A stretch of DNA of 64,000 nt from NCBI RefSeq assembly GCF_003325755.1, contig NZ_QORI02000018.1, positions 1 through 64,000 of the forward strand, given 5' to 3'. The notes beneath the pieces are model-generated. The model saw nothing but the letters and a program-made list of their open reading frames with translations. It was not told where the DNA came from and made no database searches. This document shows, one piece after another, positions 32,940 to 42,060 of this stretch. A program made the position numbers and the translations under genes. Numbering within the stretch: the stretch's first letter is position 1; every line of letters begins with the position of its first letter. The DNA is from Pseudomonas sp. SST3 (GTDB lineage Bacteria; Pseudomonadota; Gammaproteobacteria; Pseudomonadales; Pseudomonadaceae).

Positions 32940-34163
32940 TCAATCGCTGGCGGTTGCCGGTCTGGCGGCACTGGCGGAGCTATCCTGAGCGGTCAAGGCC
33001 CACCAGAACACCAGCAGGCCGACCGCTCCGGTGGCGGCGCCAATGTAGCCGGTGGAGGTCCAGCCAAAACCTGCGCTGATGGCCAGCCCGCCAAGCCACG
33101 GGCCGAGCGCGTTCGCAACGTTGAATGCCGAATGGTTGGAAGCTGCCGCCAGCGTCTGCGCATTGGCGGCGACGTCCATCAGATGCGTTTGCAGCGCTGG
33201 AGACAGCGCGACCATAGTGCCCACGGCGAAGGCGGCCGGCAGGATGGTCCACAGCGAGTGCGTCGCGAAGGGAAATACCAGCAGGACGAAGATGCTCCAG
33301 AGCAGCAACCAGGCGATGGCCTTGAAACGCAGCTTGTCGAACAGCCAGCCACCGAAGATGTTCCCGACGATGCCGCCCAGCCCGAAAGCCGCTAGGCCCA
33401 CCGGAATCCAATTCTCGCCGACCCCGGTGACCTCCAACATGGTCGGCGCCAGATAGCTGAACACGCAGAACATTCCGGCAAAGCCGATCGAGCTGATGGC
33501 CAGCGCCAGCCAGACCGGCTTTCGGTTGAAGTCGCGCAGCTCGCGCGTCGGATCGTTGCGCGGCTCACTCCGATCGAGCGGCAGGAACATGGCCACCAGC
33601 AGGACGGTCAACAGCGCGATTATGCCCACCAGACCGAACGCCCAGCGCCAGCTGAGCCATTGCCCCAGCCAGGTGGCGGTGGGGTTGCCGATCAGCATGG
33701 CGATGGTCAGTCCGGCCAGCACACGGCTGACCGCCTTGGCCCGCTGATCCGGCGCCACCATCGACGCGGCCACCAGCATTGCCACGCCGAAATAGGCGCC
33801 GTGGGGTAGCCCGGCGATGAAGCGGAACAGCATCAGCGAGTGGTAATCCGGCGCCATGGCGCTGGCGAAGTTGCCCAGCGCGAAGAAGCTCATCAAAAGC
33901 AACAGCAGGTGCCGGCGGAACATCCGTGAGCCCATAATCGCCAGCAGCGGCGCACCGACCACCACGCCAAGCGCGTAGGTACTGATCACATGGCCGACCT
34001 GCGGCTCGCTGATGCCCAGCCCCTGCGCGACGTTGGGCATCAGCCCCATGATGGCGAACTCGCCGGTGCCGATGGCGAAACCGCCCATGGCCAGCGCCAG
34101 CTCGATCAACAGGATGGCGCGCGGCGAAAAGCGCGGCATCGGCGGGTTGGCGTGAGCCGTCAT
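32940..34163 (-). CDS. MFS transporter (AraJ/drug-efflux DHA1 type)
   Basis: Protein of 407 residues with twelve predicted membrane segments. It begins with a charged leader and ILLIELALAMGGFAIGTGEF, has AIMGLMPNVAQGLGISEPQV, and the motif A region reads GVVVGAPLLAIMGSRMFRRH, as in the AraJ/YdhP DHA1 branch of sugar or drug efflux proteins. The start at 34163 has CGAGG at the right distance on the minus strand. It lies 134 bp upstream of the chemoreceptor gene on the same strand, with no evident functional link. Substrate unknown. Confidence 0.9.
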   Translation of the reverse strand: MTAHANPPMPRFSPRAILLIELALAMGGFAIGTGEFAIMGLMPNVAQGLGISEPQVGHVISTYALGVVVGAPLLAIMGSRMFRRHLLLLLMSFFALGNFASAMAPDYHSLMLFRFIAGLPHGAYFGVAMLVAASMVAPDQRAKAVSRVLAGLTIAMLIGNPTATWLGQWLSWRWAFGLVGIIALLTVLLVAMFLPLDRSEPRNDPTRELRDFNRKPVWLALAISSIGFAGMFCVFSYLAPTMLEVTGVGENWIPVGLAAFGLGGIVGNIFGGWLFDKLRFKAIAWLLLWSIFVLLVFPFATHSLWTILPAAFAVGTMVALSPALQTHLMDVAANAQTLAAASNHSAFNVANALGPWLGGLAISAGFGWTSTGYIGAATGAVGLLVFWWALTAQDSSASAARPATASD

Positions 34164-34340
34164 GGTGTACCTCGGAGGGGTGGGAAAGCGCGGGATTATC
34201 CCGTACGGGCGGCCTGAAAGGGGAGTGCTGCCGCTATCGGATCAGTCGACGAAGAGCGAGATGACGTGCTGGTTCAACCGCATGCCACGGGGCATTGGTT
34301 TTCGCAACCCATGGCGATGCAACCGTTCAATCTGCGTCGG

Positions 34341-34865
34341 TCAGCTGGCGATCCGGCTCAACAGCGCATGGGTGTCGGTGGCGCCCATCATCGCCGCGGC
34401 GGCGAGTGGTGTGGCGCCGTTGCTGTCGGCAGCGTGCGGGTTGGCGCCGTGGGCAATCAGGTATTCAACGATCTCGGTACGGTTGAACATGGCTGCCATC
34501 ATCAGCGCGGTCTTGCCGTCGGGCGACGCACCCTCGACGTCGGCACCATGTTCGAGTAGCAATTTGATCATCGCCAGATCACCCTTGAAGGCGGCGCCGG
34601 CCAGCGGCGTCTGGCCTTTGTCATTGCGCAGCTGCGGGTCGGCGCCGTATTCCAGCAATACGCGCGACGTATCGAGATGGCCGTGATAGGCCGCGAGCAT
34701 CAGCAGGCTGTCGCCATTATGGTTGCGGATATTGGCCGGCAGACCGCGGCCGAGCAGGTCGGCGAGGCGAGCGGCATCGCCTTTGCGCGTGCTTTCGAAC
34801 ACCTGTTCGGCAAAAGCCAGGGCGGCGTCGTCTAATTCGGGTTTGGGTTGGTCGGGCTTGGTCAT
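34341..34865 (-). CDS. Ankyrin-repeat protein
   Basis: Protein of 174 residues. About four ankyrin repeats run from residue 35 to the end: NHNGDSLLMLAAYHGHLDTS, DKGQTPLAGAAFKGDLAMIK, SPDGKTALMMAAMFNRTEIV and SNGATPLAAAAMMGATDTHA. There is no signal peptide. In other pseudomonads a similar protein (AnkB) sits next to a catalase gene and supports its activity, but no catalase is adjacent here. The ATG at 34865 has GGAG upstream. Probably a protein-protein interaction module. Confidence 0.87.
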   Translation of the reverse strand: MTKPDQPKPELDDAALAFAEQVFESTRKGDAARLADLLGRGLPANIRNHNGDSLLMLAAYHGHLDTSRVLLEYGADPQLRNDKGQTPLAGAAFKGDLAMIKLLLEHGADVEGASPDGKTALMMAAMFNRTEIVEYLIAHGANPHAADSNGATPLAAAAMMGATDTHALLSRIAS

Positions 34866-35210
34866 GGGCGGCTCCTTGATTGAGGCATCGTCGGCGGTAC
34901 CCACCGGCGCGTGCTCATTCTGACAAGCGATAGCGCAAAAGGCGCCATGACGATCGCTATGCCCGGTATAGCCCGTTTGTATCGAATGCCCTTCGTCCTG
35001 CGATTCCGAGCATATTCAGAACAGCCACGAGATCGGTCTTTCAGTCTTGGGTCAGGCCGCGATGCGATGCAGGCTAAAGCGCAATGGCGCTTAGACCTTG
35101 CCGCTAGCGCGCTGCTTGCGACGAAGAGCTACGTCGAAGCGGTCCGTCCGGCAGGGCTGCCGCCATCGAAGGGCTGTGGCAGTATTTGCGCTTTTAATCG
35201 ACCTGCAGCC
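34866..35210. other. 345-bp gap between divergent genes
   Basis: The plus-strand frame of the next gene is open through most of this gap, but the translated sequence looks random and the family starts at 35211. A small hairpin (AAGCGC-AATG-GCGCTT) lies near 35078-35093. No promoter or RNA gene was recognised. Confidence 0.4.
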
Positions 35211-35423
35211 ATGAAACCAGAAGATCTCGAACGCTTGGTGACCCAGACGATGCCCTACGGCAAGTACAAGGGGCGTCTGATTGCCGATCTGCCGGGCAAC
35301 TACCTGAACTGGTTCGCTCGGGTCGGTTTTCCGCCCGGTGAGATTGGTCAGCTCCTGGCGCTTATGCAGGAAATCGACCACAACGGACTGTCGTCCCTGC
35401 TCGACCCGCTGCGGCGGCGCTAG
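35211..35423 (+). CDS. DUF3820 family protein
   Basis: Protein of 70 residues: MKPEDLERLVTQTMPYGKYK, then GRLIADLPGNYLNWFARVGF and a helical end. PYGKYKGRLIADLP and YLNWFARxGFP are the DUF3820 (putative quorum-sensing-regulated virulence factor) signature. The family has about 70 residues, so ATG 35211 is preferred although the frame is open for about 100 codons upstream. No strong ribosome site is present. The molecular role is unknown. Confidence 0.85.
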   Translation: MKPEDLERLVTQTMPYGKYKGRLIADLPGNYLNWFARVGFPPGEIGQLLALMQEIDHNGLSSLLDPLRRR

Positions 35424-35462
35424 ACCTCGCGTGGTCGTGCGCGAGCAGGTGCGGCCCCTCGT

Positions 35463-35993
35463 TTATTCGCTCTGTTCAGCCTGCAGCGCAGCCAGCGCCG
35501 GCGCGGCGTAGATACCGATCTCGACCGCCAGAACCATCACCCGATCCAGATCGCAGGTATAGACCAGTACGGCCTGTAGCTCGTCGTCCAGGGGTTCGCT
35601 GAAATCCACCAGCACATAGCCGCCTTTCTCCGGGTACAGGCTGCTGAGCTGCGTCTGGATGCGGTTGAGCGCCTTGAGCGGTTCGGTCTTGGCCAACTGT
35701 TTGGGTTTGAGCACGAAGGGCACATCCGGCCCGAACGAGCCGAGGATGTACTCGAACAGGGTCTGGTAATCATCGGCCTGGAACAGCACGGTATCCGGCA
35801 GGCTGCCGACGACCATCCATTCGCCCAGCGGAATGGGGAAGTCATCGTCGTAGATGATGTCCGGGTTGGCCTGCAGGAACGCTTGGGGATCAGCGTAGGC
35901 TTGCGCTGCTTCGTCGGCGAGCCGATTGGTTTCGTCTTCGCTCATGCAGCCCGAGCTGATCAGGGTGATCAGTTCGGCGAGTTGATCTTTCAT
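35463..35993 (-). CDS. Conserved hypothetical protein
   Basis: Protein of 176 residues starting MKDQLAELITLISSGCMSED and containing IPLGEWMVVGSLPDTVLFQA and YEGG-like acidic stretches (YPEKGGYVLVDFSEPLDDEL). It is soluble and acidic, without signal or membrane segments. It looks like a Pseudomonas-conserved protein, but no domain was recognised. The ATG at 35993 was preferred over an upstream start because GGACCGCC lies just before it and the extension looks non-coding. It converges with the DUF3820 gene. Confidence 0.65.
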   Translation of the reverse strand: MKDQLAELITLISSGCMSEDETNRLADEAAQAYADPQAFLQANPDIIYDDDFPIPLGEWMVVGSLPDTVLFQADDYQTLFEYILGSFGPDVPFVLKPKQLAKTEPLKALNRIQTQLSSLYPEKGGYVLVDFSEPLDDELQAVLVYTCDLDRVMVLAVEIGIYAAPALAALQAEQSE

Positions 35994-36307
35994 CTGGCGG
36001 TCCTGCTTGTTGGGTACGCAAGAATAACCGAAAGCTGTGCGCCTCCGGTTGGATCGCTCCATGCGGATCGATATGCGTGGGCGACATCCAGTCGGTCATG
36101 AAGTCCCGGCCGGCATCCGTGCTGGCGTTGTGTCAGAGCTGTGATCGTTTGTCTGCATTTTCAAAGCGCAGCTGCTGTTTCTGTTAGGTTTTCGTGCACA
36201 ATAGCCGCCATATAAACGGAGGCGGGATGACGATGGCGATCGGCGTTGGCCGGCATCGCTCTGTTCCGACGCCAGACAACGATCAGCCAATTTCAAGAGG
36301 AACGACT
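35994..36307. other. 314-bp region before the KAS III-like gene
   Basis: Holds divergent promoters for the hypothetical gene and the KAS III-like gene. TTTTCGTGCACAATAG near 36189-36204 contains a CACAAT that could be a -10 element. GGAGG at 36218-36222 precedes an ATG at 36227 that is in frame with the KAS III-like gene and would add 27 residues. The rest shows nothing recognisable. Confidence 0.4.
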
Positions 36308-37429
36308 GTGCATAACGTCGTCATCAGCGGTACCGGCCTTTATACCCCTGCCAACAGCATTTCCAACGACGAACTGGTTGAATCCTTCAACATCTACTCC
36401 CGTCGCTTCAACGCCGAGCATGCCTCGGCCATCGAAGCTGGCGAGGTGCAGCCGATGCCGGAGTCCAGCTCGGCCTTCATTGAGAAAGCATCGGGTATCA
36501 AGAGCCGCTTCGTTACCGACAAGGCCGGTATCCTTGATCCGGACCGCATGGTCCCTCGCATCCCCGAGCGTAGCAATGACGAGTGGTCGATTCTTTGTGA
36601 GATGTCGGTCAAGGCCGCTCAGCAGGCACTCGAGCGGGCCGGCAAGTCGGCTGCGGATATCGACGGCGTGATCGTTGCCTGCTCTAACCTGCAACGTGCC
36701 TACCCAGCCGTCGCCATCGAAGTTCAGGCGGCGTTGGGCATCAAGGGCTTCGGATTCGATATGAATGTGGCTTGCTCCTCCGCCACCTTCGGCATTCAGA
36801 ATGCCGCCAACTCGGTGCAGCTGGGCCAGGCGCGGGCGGTGCTGATGGTCAATCCGGAAATCTGCACCGGCCACATGAACTTCCGCGACCGTGACAGCCA
36901 CTTCATTTTTGGCGATGCCTGCACCGCGGTGATCGTCGAGCGCGCCGATCTGGCGACTTCCGCCTATCAATGGGATGTGGTTAGCACCAAGCTGGTGACC
37001 GAATTTTCCAACAACATCCGCAACAACTTCGGCTTCCTCAATCGCACGGCCGAGGAATACATGACCAACCCGGACAAGCTGTTCGTCCAAGAAGGCCGCA
37101 AGGTATTCAAGGAAGTCTGTCCCATGGTGGCTGAGCTGATCGGCGAACACCTGAAGGAAAATGACATCGAGGTCGGCTCGGTCAAGCGCTTCTGGTTGCA
37201 CCAGGCCAACCTGAACATGAACCACTTGATCGTGCGCAAGCTGCTCGGCCGCGACGCCAGTCCGGAAGAGGCGCCGGTGATTCTGGATACCTACGCCAAC
37301 ACCAGCTCGGCCGGTTCGGTAATCGCATTCCACAAGCATCAGGACGACCTGCCCAGCGGCAGTCTCGGCGTGCTCAGCTCGTTTGGCGCGGGTTACTCGA
37401 TCGGCAGCGTGATTTTGCGTAAGCGTTGA
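36308..37429 (+). CDS. Beta-ketoacyl-ACP synthase III-like enzyme (PA3286 type)
   Basis: Protein of 373 residues with the thiolase fold of KAS III. The catalytic cysteine is C156 in NVACSSATFGIQNA, the histidine lies near residue 298 in WLHQANLNMN and the asparagine near 331 in ANTSSAGS. The N-terminus MHNVVISGTGLYTPANSISN matches the long PA3286-like enzymes that feed octanoyl-CoA from fatty acid degradation into synthesis in P. aeruginosa. The GTG at 36308 has GAGG 7 bp upstream and fits the family start; an in-frame ATG at 36227 with GGAGG is an alternative. A strong terminator follows, so it is a single-gene unit. Confidence 0.9.
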   Translation: MHNVVISGTGLYTPANSISNDELVESFNIYSRRFNAEHASAIEAGEVQPMPESSSAFIEKASGIKSRFVTDKAGILDPDRMVPRIPERSNDEWSILCEMSVKAAQQALERAGKSAADIDGVIVACSNLQRAYPAVAIEVQAALGIKGFGFDMNVACSSATFGIQNAANSVQLGQARAVLMVNPEICTGHMNFRDRDSHFIFGDACTAVIVERADLATSAYQWDVVSTKLVTEFSNNIRNNFGFLNRTAEEYMTNPDKLFVQEGRKVFKEVCPMVAELIGEHLKENDIEVGSVKRFWLHQANLNMNHLIVRKLLGRDASPEEAPVILDTYANTSSAGSVIAFHKHQDDLPSGSLGVLSSFGAGYSIGSVILRKR

Positions 37430-37447
37430 TCCCAGCCAGAGGGCATG

Positions 37448-37476
37448 AAGGGTGGGCTCGGGCCCGCCCTTTTTTT
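37448..37476 (+). terminator. Rho-independent terminator after the KAS III-like gene
   Basis: AAGGGTGGGC and GCCCGCCCTT pair over 10 bp (one G-U) around TCGG and are followed by a run of T to 37476. It starts 18 bp after the stop codon. Confidence 0.9.
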
Positions 37477-37688
37477 GCGCTCGAATTTTGTTCCAAAGGC
37501 GGCAAACGTCAGCGGCGATGTAGTTTTGGCAGCCCGTTCTGGCGATAAACGGACGGTGTTTTAGTTCCTCTTGTAATAAAAGCTTTATCAAACAGCCACT
37601 TGGCTGACACAACGGCTGGCCAAGATTCCCGCAGCACAAAGAGCCAACCTCCTGTGTTCACCAACGCTGACCTTTAAGGGGAATTTTG

Positions 37689-38993
37689 ATGATCCGTAAG
37701 CACTTCGCCGGTTTCGCCGCCAGCGCCCTCGCTTTGGCCGTTTCCGCCCAGGCTTTCGCCGGCACCGTCACCACCGATGGCGCCGATATCATGATCAAGA
37801 CCAAGGGTGGTCTGGAAGTAGGGACGACGGACAAGGAGTTCTCCTTCAAGATCAACGGTCGTCTGCAAGCCGATGCCGACAGCTTCGATGGTTTCTACAC
37901 CCAGAACGGTGAGCGGGCTGACGAGTCCTACTTCCGCCGCGCGCGTCTCGAAATATCCGGTGTCGCCTTCACAGACTGGGGCTACACCTTTAACCGTAAC
38001 TTCAGCGACAGCGCCAGTAACTGGCACGAACTAGCGATCCACTACAATGGCTGGAAGCCAATGCAGCTGTCGATCGGCCGTATCAACCCGACTTTCGGCC
38101 TGGAAGAGGCGGTCAGTTCCAAGTGGATTACGGCAATCGAACGTTCTTCGATGTACGACCTGGCTCCCTGGCTGAACAGCCATGAAAACGGTGAAGGCAT
38201 TCGCCTGCGTACCACTATGGGCATGTTCCACGGCGAAGTCGGCGGCTATCGTCAGAGCGGCAACGAAGACGAAGATGGGCAGAACAACACATCCTTTATC
38301 GCGCGTGGCGTGATCGCTCCGATCGTTCAGGACGACCAGGTGCTGCACTTCGGTCTGAACTTCGCGACGCGCGAAGTCGAAGCCGGCTTTGAAGAAGAAA
38401 TCGAGTCGCGCCTGTCGGTACGCGGCACCACCGAAGACGGTCCGAATGGCAACCGTGCTCTGTTCGGCGGCGCGGCTCTGGACGGCACCGATCAGGCTTG
38501 GGGGCTCGAAGCGGCCTACATGATTGGCCCGTTCTCGGTACAGGGTGAGTATCTCAACCGCACAGCGGATGGTGATGCTGCTCTGAACGGCAACGACAAC
38601 GATCTGGAAGCTACCGGCTACAACGTTCAGCTTGCTTATACGCTGACTGGCGAATCGCGCAGCTACAAGCTGAACGGCGGCAAGTTCGATAAGATCAAGC
38701 CGGAAAACAAGCAGATCGGTGCCTGGGAAGTGTTCTATCGTTACGACAACATCACTGTCGACGAAACCGCGATGCTTCCAGTCGGCGAAGGTGCAGCCGT
38801 GCCGGTTGCTGGCCTGACGGTCGACAACGCCGAAGCTGCGGCGAAGACCCACACCATCGGCGTCAACTGGTACGCCAACGAGGCGGTAAAGATCTCTGCC
38901 AATTACCTGAAGACCAGCGTGGATGACGTGGTCAACGCCAATGGCGATGACGATGGTGACGCCATCAGCCTGCGCGCTCAGTACGTGTTCTAA
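37689..38993 (+). CDS. OprP/OprO-family outer-membrane porin
   Basis: Protein of 434 residues with a signal peptide ending in AQAFA (about residue 24). The mature start GTVTTDGADIMIKTKGGLEV, the FKINGRLQADADSF strand, YFRRARLEISGVAFTDWGYT and the final strand ending in AQYVF mark the phosphate-selective porin O/P family, a 16-stranded outer-membrane barrel. Whether it prefers phosphate, polyphosphate or other anions cannot be read. AAGGGGA lies just before ATG 37689. It is bounded by strong terminators on both sides. No clear PHO box was found upstream. Confidence 0.9.
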   Translation: MIRKHFAGFAASALALAVSAQAFAGTVTTDGADIMIKTKGGLEVGTTDKEFSFKINGRLQADADSFDGFYTQNGERADESYFRRARLEISGVAFTDWGYTFNRNFSDSASNWHELAIHYNGWKPMQLSIGRINPTFGLEEAVSSKWITAIERSSMYDLAPWLNSHENGEGIRLRTTMGMFHGEVGGYRQSGNEDEDGQNNTSFIARGVIAPIVQDDQVLHFGLNFATREVEAGFEEEIESRLSVRGTTEDGPNGNRALFGGAALDGTDQAWGLEAAYMIGPFSVQGEYLNRTADGDAALNGNDNDLEATGYNVQLAYTLTGESRSYKLNGGKFDKIKPENKQIGAWEVFYRYDNITVDETAMLPVGEGAAVPVAGLTVDNAEAAAKTHTIGVNWYANEAVKISANYLKTSVDDVVNANGDDDGDAISLRAQYVF

Positions 38994-39026
38994 CGCAACA
39001 CCGCTTCATCCGTAATGCTCCCTTTC

Positions 39027-39054
39027 AAGCCCCATGTTTCATGGGGCTTTTTTT
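39027..39054 (+). terminator. Rho-independent terminator after the porin gene
   Basis: AAGCCCCATG and CATGGGGCTT pair perfectly over 10 bp around TTT and run into seven T. It begins 34 bp after the porin stop codon. Confidence 0.93.
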
Positions 39055-39083
39055 CGTCCCGGTTACCCGCCAGACTGGCGTCC

Positions 39084-40211
39084 ATGCCTATTCAGACTCT
39101 TTCCCGACTTGCCGACATCGACCCCGCTCGTTGGGACGCGCTACTCGGTGACAATCCGCAGCCATTTGTACGGCATGCCTTCCTGTCTTCCCTGGAGGAC
39201 AGCGGCAGCGTCGGTGGGCGCTCGGGTTGGCATGCGCAGCATCAATTGCTCAGCGATGCGCAGGGTGAGGCGATCGCCGCGCTACCGCTGTACCGCAAGA
39301 CCAATTCCAACGGCGAGTACGTATTCGACTGGGGCTGGGCCGATGCCTGCCATCGGGCCGGAATCGAGTATTACCCCAAGCTGCTTTGCGCGGTGCCGTT
39401 TTCGCCGGTGACCGGTGCGCGCTTGCTGGGTGATCGCGCGGCGGCTGGCCAGCTGCTCGATCAGCTCACTGCCGGGCTTGTTGAGACGGGGCAGTCCAGC
39501 CTGCACGTCAATTTCACCGAGCCGGATGCCGACGCGATTTTTCAGGGTCGCGACGGCTGGCTGGAGCGAATTGGCTGCCAGTTCCACTGGCAAAACCGTG
39601 GCTACCGGGACTTTCAAGACTTCCTTGACGGCCTCACCTCGCGCAAGCGCAAGCAGCTACGCAAGGAGCGCGAGTATGTGGCGGGACAGGGGATCGAGTT
39701 CGATTGGCGCGAGGGCCACCAGCTTGGCGAGGCCGAGTGGGATTTCGTCTACGCCTGTTATGCCAACACCTACCACGTGCGCGGCCAGGCACCGTACCTG
39801 ACGCGCGGCTTTTTCACTCTGCTGGCCGAGCGGATGCCCGAGGCGATCCGGGTGGTGCTGGCCCGCCAGGGCGGCCGGCCGGTGGCCATGGCCTTTAGCC
39901 TGATCGGCGCGTGCGGGCTCTATGGCCGCTACTGGGGCTGTCTCGCCGATTTCGATCGGCTGCACTTCGAGACCTGCTTCTATCAGGGCATCGATCAGGC
40001 GATTGCTGCTGGATTGCCTCGTTTCGACGCCGGCGCCCAGGGCGAGCACAAGCTGATCCGCGGGTTCGAGCCGGTGATTACGCGCTCATGGCATTATCTG
40101 GTGCATCCGGGACTGCACGCTGCGGTCAGCGAATTTCTCGAGCAGGAACGCCTGGGCGTACTGCGCTATGCCGAGGCGGCGCGTGACGCGCTGCCCTATC
40201 GGCAAGGCTGA
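39084..40211 (+). CDS. FemAB/GNAT-like protein (peptidogalycan biosynthesis family, DUF482)
   Basis: Protein of 375 residues. Features are LADIDPARWDALLGDNPQPF, RHAFLSSLEDSGSVGGRSGW, HVNFTEPDADAIF, GLTSRKRKQLRKEREYVAGQ and FDAGAQGEHKLIRGFEPVIT. These are hallmarks of COG3146, an acyl-CoA N-acyltransferase-fold family long annotated as peptidoglycan-related but without a firm reaction. Cytosolic, no membrane segments. The start at 39084 lies 30 bp after the terminator of the porin gene; the frame is open upstream through that terminator but is not coding there. Confidence 0.88.
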   Translation: MPIQTLSRLADIDPARWDALLGDNPQPFVRHAFLSSLEDSGSVGGRSGWHAQHQLLSDAQGEAIAALPLYRKTNSNGEYVFDWGWADACHRAGIEYYPKLLCAVPFSPVTGARLLGDRAAAGQLLDQLTAGLVETGQSSLHVNFTEPDADAIFQGRDGWLERIGCQFHWQNRGYRDFQDFLDGLTSRKRKQLRKEREYVAGQGIEFDWREGHQLGEAEWDFVYACYANTYHVRGQAPYLTRGFFTLLAERMPEAIRVVLARQGGRPVAMAFSLIGACGLYGRYWGCLADFDRLHFETCFYQGIDQAIAAGLPRFDAGAQGEHKLIRGFEPVITRSWHYLVHPGLHAAVSEFLEQERLGVLRYAEAARDALPYRQG

Positions 40212-40218
40212 GCAGGTG

Positions 40219-41145
40219 CTATTTCGCCTTCGGCGCTGCGCTGACGCCTTCGAGCGTGGCAAAGGAGGTGTCCTTGGCGGTCAGCAGAAAATCACGCATG
40301 AAGGGTGAATCCAGCATGTCGGCACGAATGCCAGCAAACAGGGTGGCGAACAGGCCTTTCTCACCCAAGCGCTTGGCGGTGACATAGCCGCGCGTGCTGT
40401 ATTCGTGCAGCGCCCAGTTCGGTACGCAGCAAACGCCGCGGCCTGACGCCACCAGCTGCATCATCATCACTGTGAGCTCCGAGGTGCGGACCTGGGCCGG
40501 CTCCACATCCGCCGGCTCGAGGAAGCGGGTGAAGATGTCCAGCCGATCGTGGTCCACCGGATAGGTGATCAAGGTTTCGCTGGCGAGGTCTTCGGCGCGC
40601 ACGTAAGGCCTGGTTGCCAGTGGATGTTGGTTGGCGACCGCCAGCAACGCTTCGTAGGTAAACAGTGGAACGTAGGTAATGCCGGGCAGCTCGATCGGGT
40701 CGGACGTCACTACCAGATCCAGATCGCCCCGTGCCAGCGCCGGTAGGGGCGCGAAAGAGAACCCCGATGCCAGATCGAGCTCGACCTCCGGCCAGGCATC
40801 GCGGAATTGATCAATGGTCGGCATCAACCACTGAAAGCAACTGTGGCACTCGATCGCCATGTGCAGGCGGCCGGCGGTCCCCCCGGCCAATCTGGCCAGG
40901 TCACGCTCGGCGCTGCGCAGCTGTGGCAGCAGGCTGTCTGCCAGTTGCAGCAGACGCAAACCGGCGCTGGTGAAGCGAACCGGCCGAGTCTTACGCACGA
41001 AAAGCTGAAGGCCTAAGCGCTCTTCCAGTTCCTTGAACTGGTGCGACAGCGCCGACTGGGTCAGATGCAGGCGTTCGGCCGCCTCGACGAGGCTGTCCGT
41101 CTCGCGCAGTGCATGAAGGGTTTTCAGGTGACGAATTTCCAGCAT
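40219..41145 (-). CDS. metR: LysR-family regulator MetR
   Basis: Protein of 308 residues. The N-terminal winged helix reads MLEIRHLKTLHALRETDSLV, EAAERLHLTQSALSHQFKEL, EERLGLQLFVRKTRPVRFT, which is the MetR type; the C-terminal part is the substrate-binding-like effector domain (GRLHMAIECHSCFQWLMPTI). MetR uses homocysteine as coactivator and controls metE and related genes. metE lies about 0.9 kb away at 42061, separated only by exoD, and a MetR-box-like site precedes metE. Length and start are normal. Confidence 0.9.
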   Translation of the reverse strand: MLEIRHLKTLHALRETDSLVEAAERLHLTQSALSHQFKELEERLGLQLFVRKTRPVRFTSAGLRLLQLADSLLPQLRSAERDLARLAGGTAGRLHMAIECHSCFQWLMPTIDQFRDAWPEVELDLASGFSFAPLPALARGDLDLVVTSDPIELPGITYVPLFTYEALLAVANQHPLATRPYVRAEDLASETLITYPVDHDRLDIFTRFLEPADVEPAQVRTSELTVMMMQLVASGRGVCCVPNWALHEYSTRGYVTAKRLGEKGLFATLFAGIRADMLDSPFMRDFLLTAKDTSFATLEGVSAAPKAK

Positions 41146-41308
41146 GCGACGGCTTCCTGCTGTTTCGGGGCCTGGATACGAGTTTGGGCTCGATCAGGGA
41201 TAAGCCGGCGACTTGAACACCGCTCATCGTGATGGCGAAGTTTGTCCCAGCGCGATGGCGATTGTCGAGTGGGAGACGGCGAGCCGTTTCAGCTGGCAAC
41301 TGCGTGAT

Positions 41309-41899
41309 TTACATCCAGATGCGGCTCACGAGATAGGCCAGCACGACAAGAAACAGGAGGGCGACGAGGACCAGTGCGCCGTCGCGCGCCATCATGCCCA
41401 GCCCGAGGAAACTCAGCGCCGCACCCGCGATGGAATTGCCGAACGGAATCAGCTCGAGTGGAGGCATGGTGGCGGCGATCAGCAGGCAGACCACTGCATT
41501 GAAATATACCGCGATGCCTTCGGTAAGGAACGTCAGGCGATGGCGCAGCATTCGATCGACCAGACGCGCGGGGCGCTTGAGAAAAGCGATGGCGCGATCA
41601 TATTTACCACGCGAAGCGCAGCGTCCAAGCAACCACCGAGGTAGCCAGAAATGCTTGCGCCCCATCAGCAACTGGAGTGCGATTAGCCCCACCATCACGG
41701 CGAAGAAGCTCGGTAGCCCGGGGATACCCGACAATGGGGAGAATACCAGCAATCCCGGCACCAGTAACAAGGCACCGAAGCTGCGGTGACCGGTCGCTTC
41801 GAGCATGCTCTCGATGGTGATCGGTTCGCCGGGTTCGCCGGCCTGGGCAAGGTGTTCAAGGAGGGTTCGGAGGTTCTGCGGTTGTTCTTCGGCAATCAT
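41309..41899 (-). CDS. ExoD-family membrane protein
   Basis: Protein of 196 residues with the ExoD pattern: NLRTLLEHLAQAGEPGEPIT, IESMLEATGHRSFGALLLVP, GLLVFSPLSGIPGLPSFFAV, and three to four membrane segments. ExoD of Rhizobium affects exopolysaccharide production and alkaline tolerance; in other bacteria the role is unknown. It is placed between metR and the divergent metE on the minus strand, an arrangement without obvious functional meaning. Its start at 41899 shares the promoter gap with metE. Confidence 0.88.
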   Translation of the reverse strand: MIAEEQPQNLRTLLEHLAQAGEPGEPITIESMLEATGHRSFGALLLVPGLLVFSPLSGIPGLPSFFAVMVGLIALQLLMGRKHFWLPRWLLGRCASRGKYDRAIAFLKRPARLVDRMLRHRLTFLTEGIAVYFNAVVCLLIAATMPPLELIPFGNSIAGAALSFLGLGMMARDGALVLVALLFLVVLAYLVSRIWM

Positions 41900-41988
41900 T
41901 TTTCGGTCGTCTCACTGCGTGTAGGTTGTTAGAGAGCAAACCGGACGAAATGTCCAACATGAAGAATTCTACGGTTTGAATCAAATTA

Positions 41989-42005
41989 GATGAGTTTGTT
42001 TCATC
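41989..42005. promoter_or_regulatory. MetR-box-like site before metE
   Basis: TGAGTTTGTTTCA at 41991-42003 matches the MetR site TGAA-N5-TTCA at all but one position, and the wider GATGA-N7-TCATC is a perfect inverted repeat. It lies 56 bp upstream of the metE start. The consensus is from enterobacteria; use by this MetR is inference. Confidence 0.5.
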
Positions 42006-42060
42006 GATTCCATGCGCCGACAATCCCTTCATCGAAGAACGAGATGAATTGGAGATTGTT

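Noticed and set aside
34911..35210. N-terminal extension of the DUF3820 gene
   Set aside because: The frame is open but the translated sequence is not protein-like and the family is about 70 residues long, starting at 35211.
37486..37688. PHO box upstream of the OprP/OprO-type porin
   Set aside because: CTGACAC and CTGGCCA are separated by 5 bp rather than the 4 bp of the PhoB consensus, and both halves match poorly. No reliable site.
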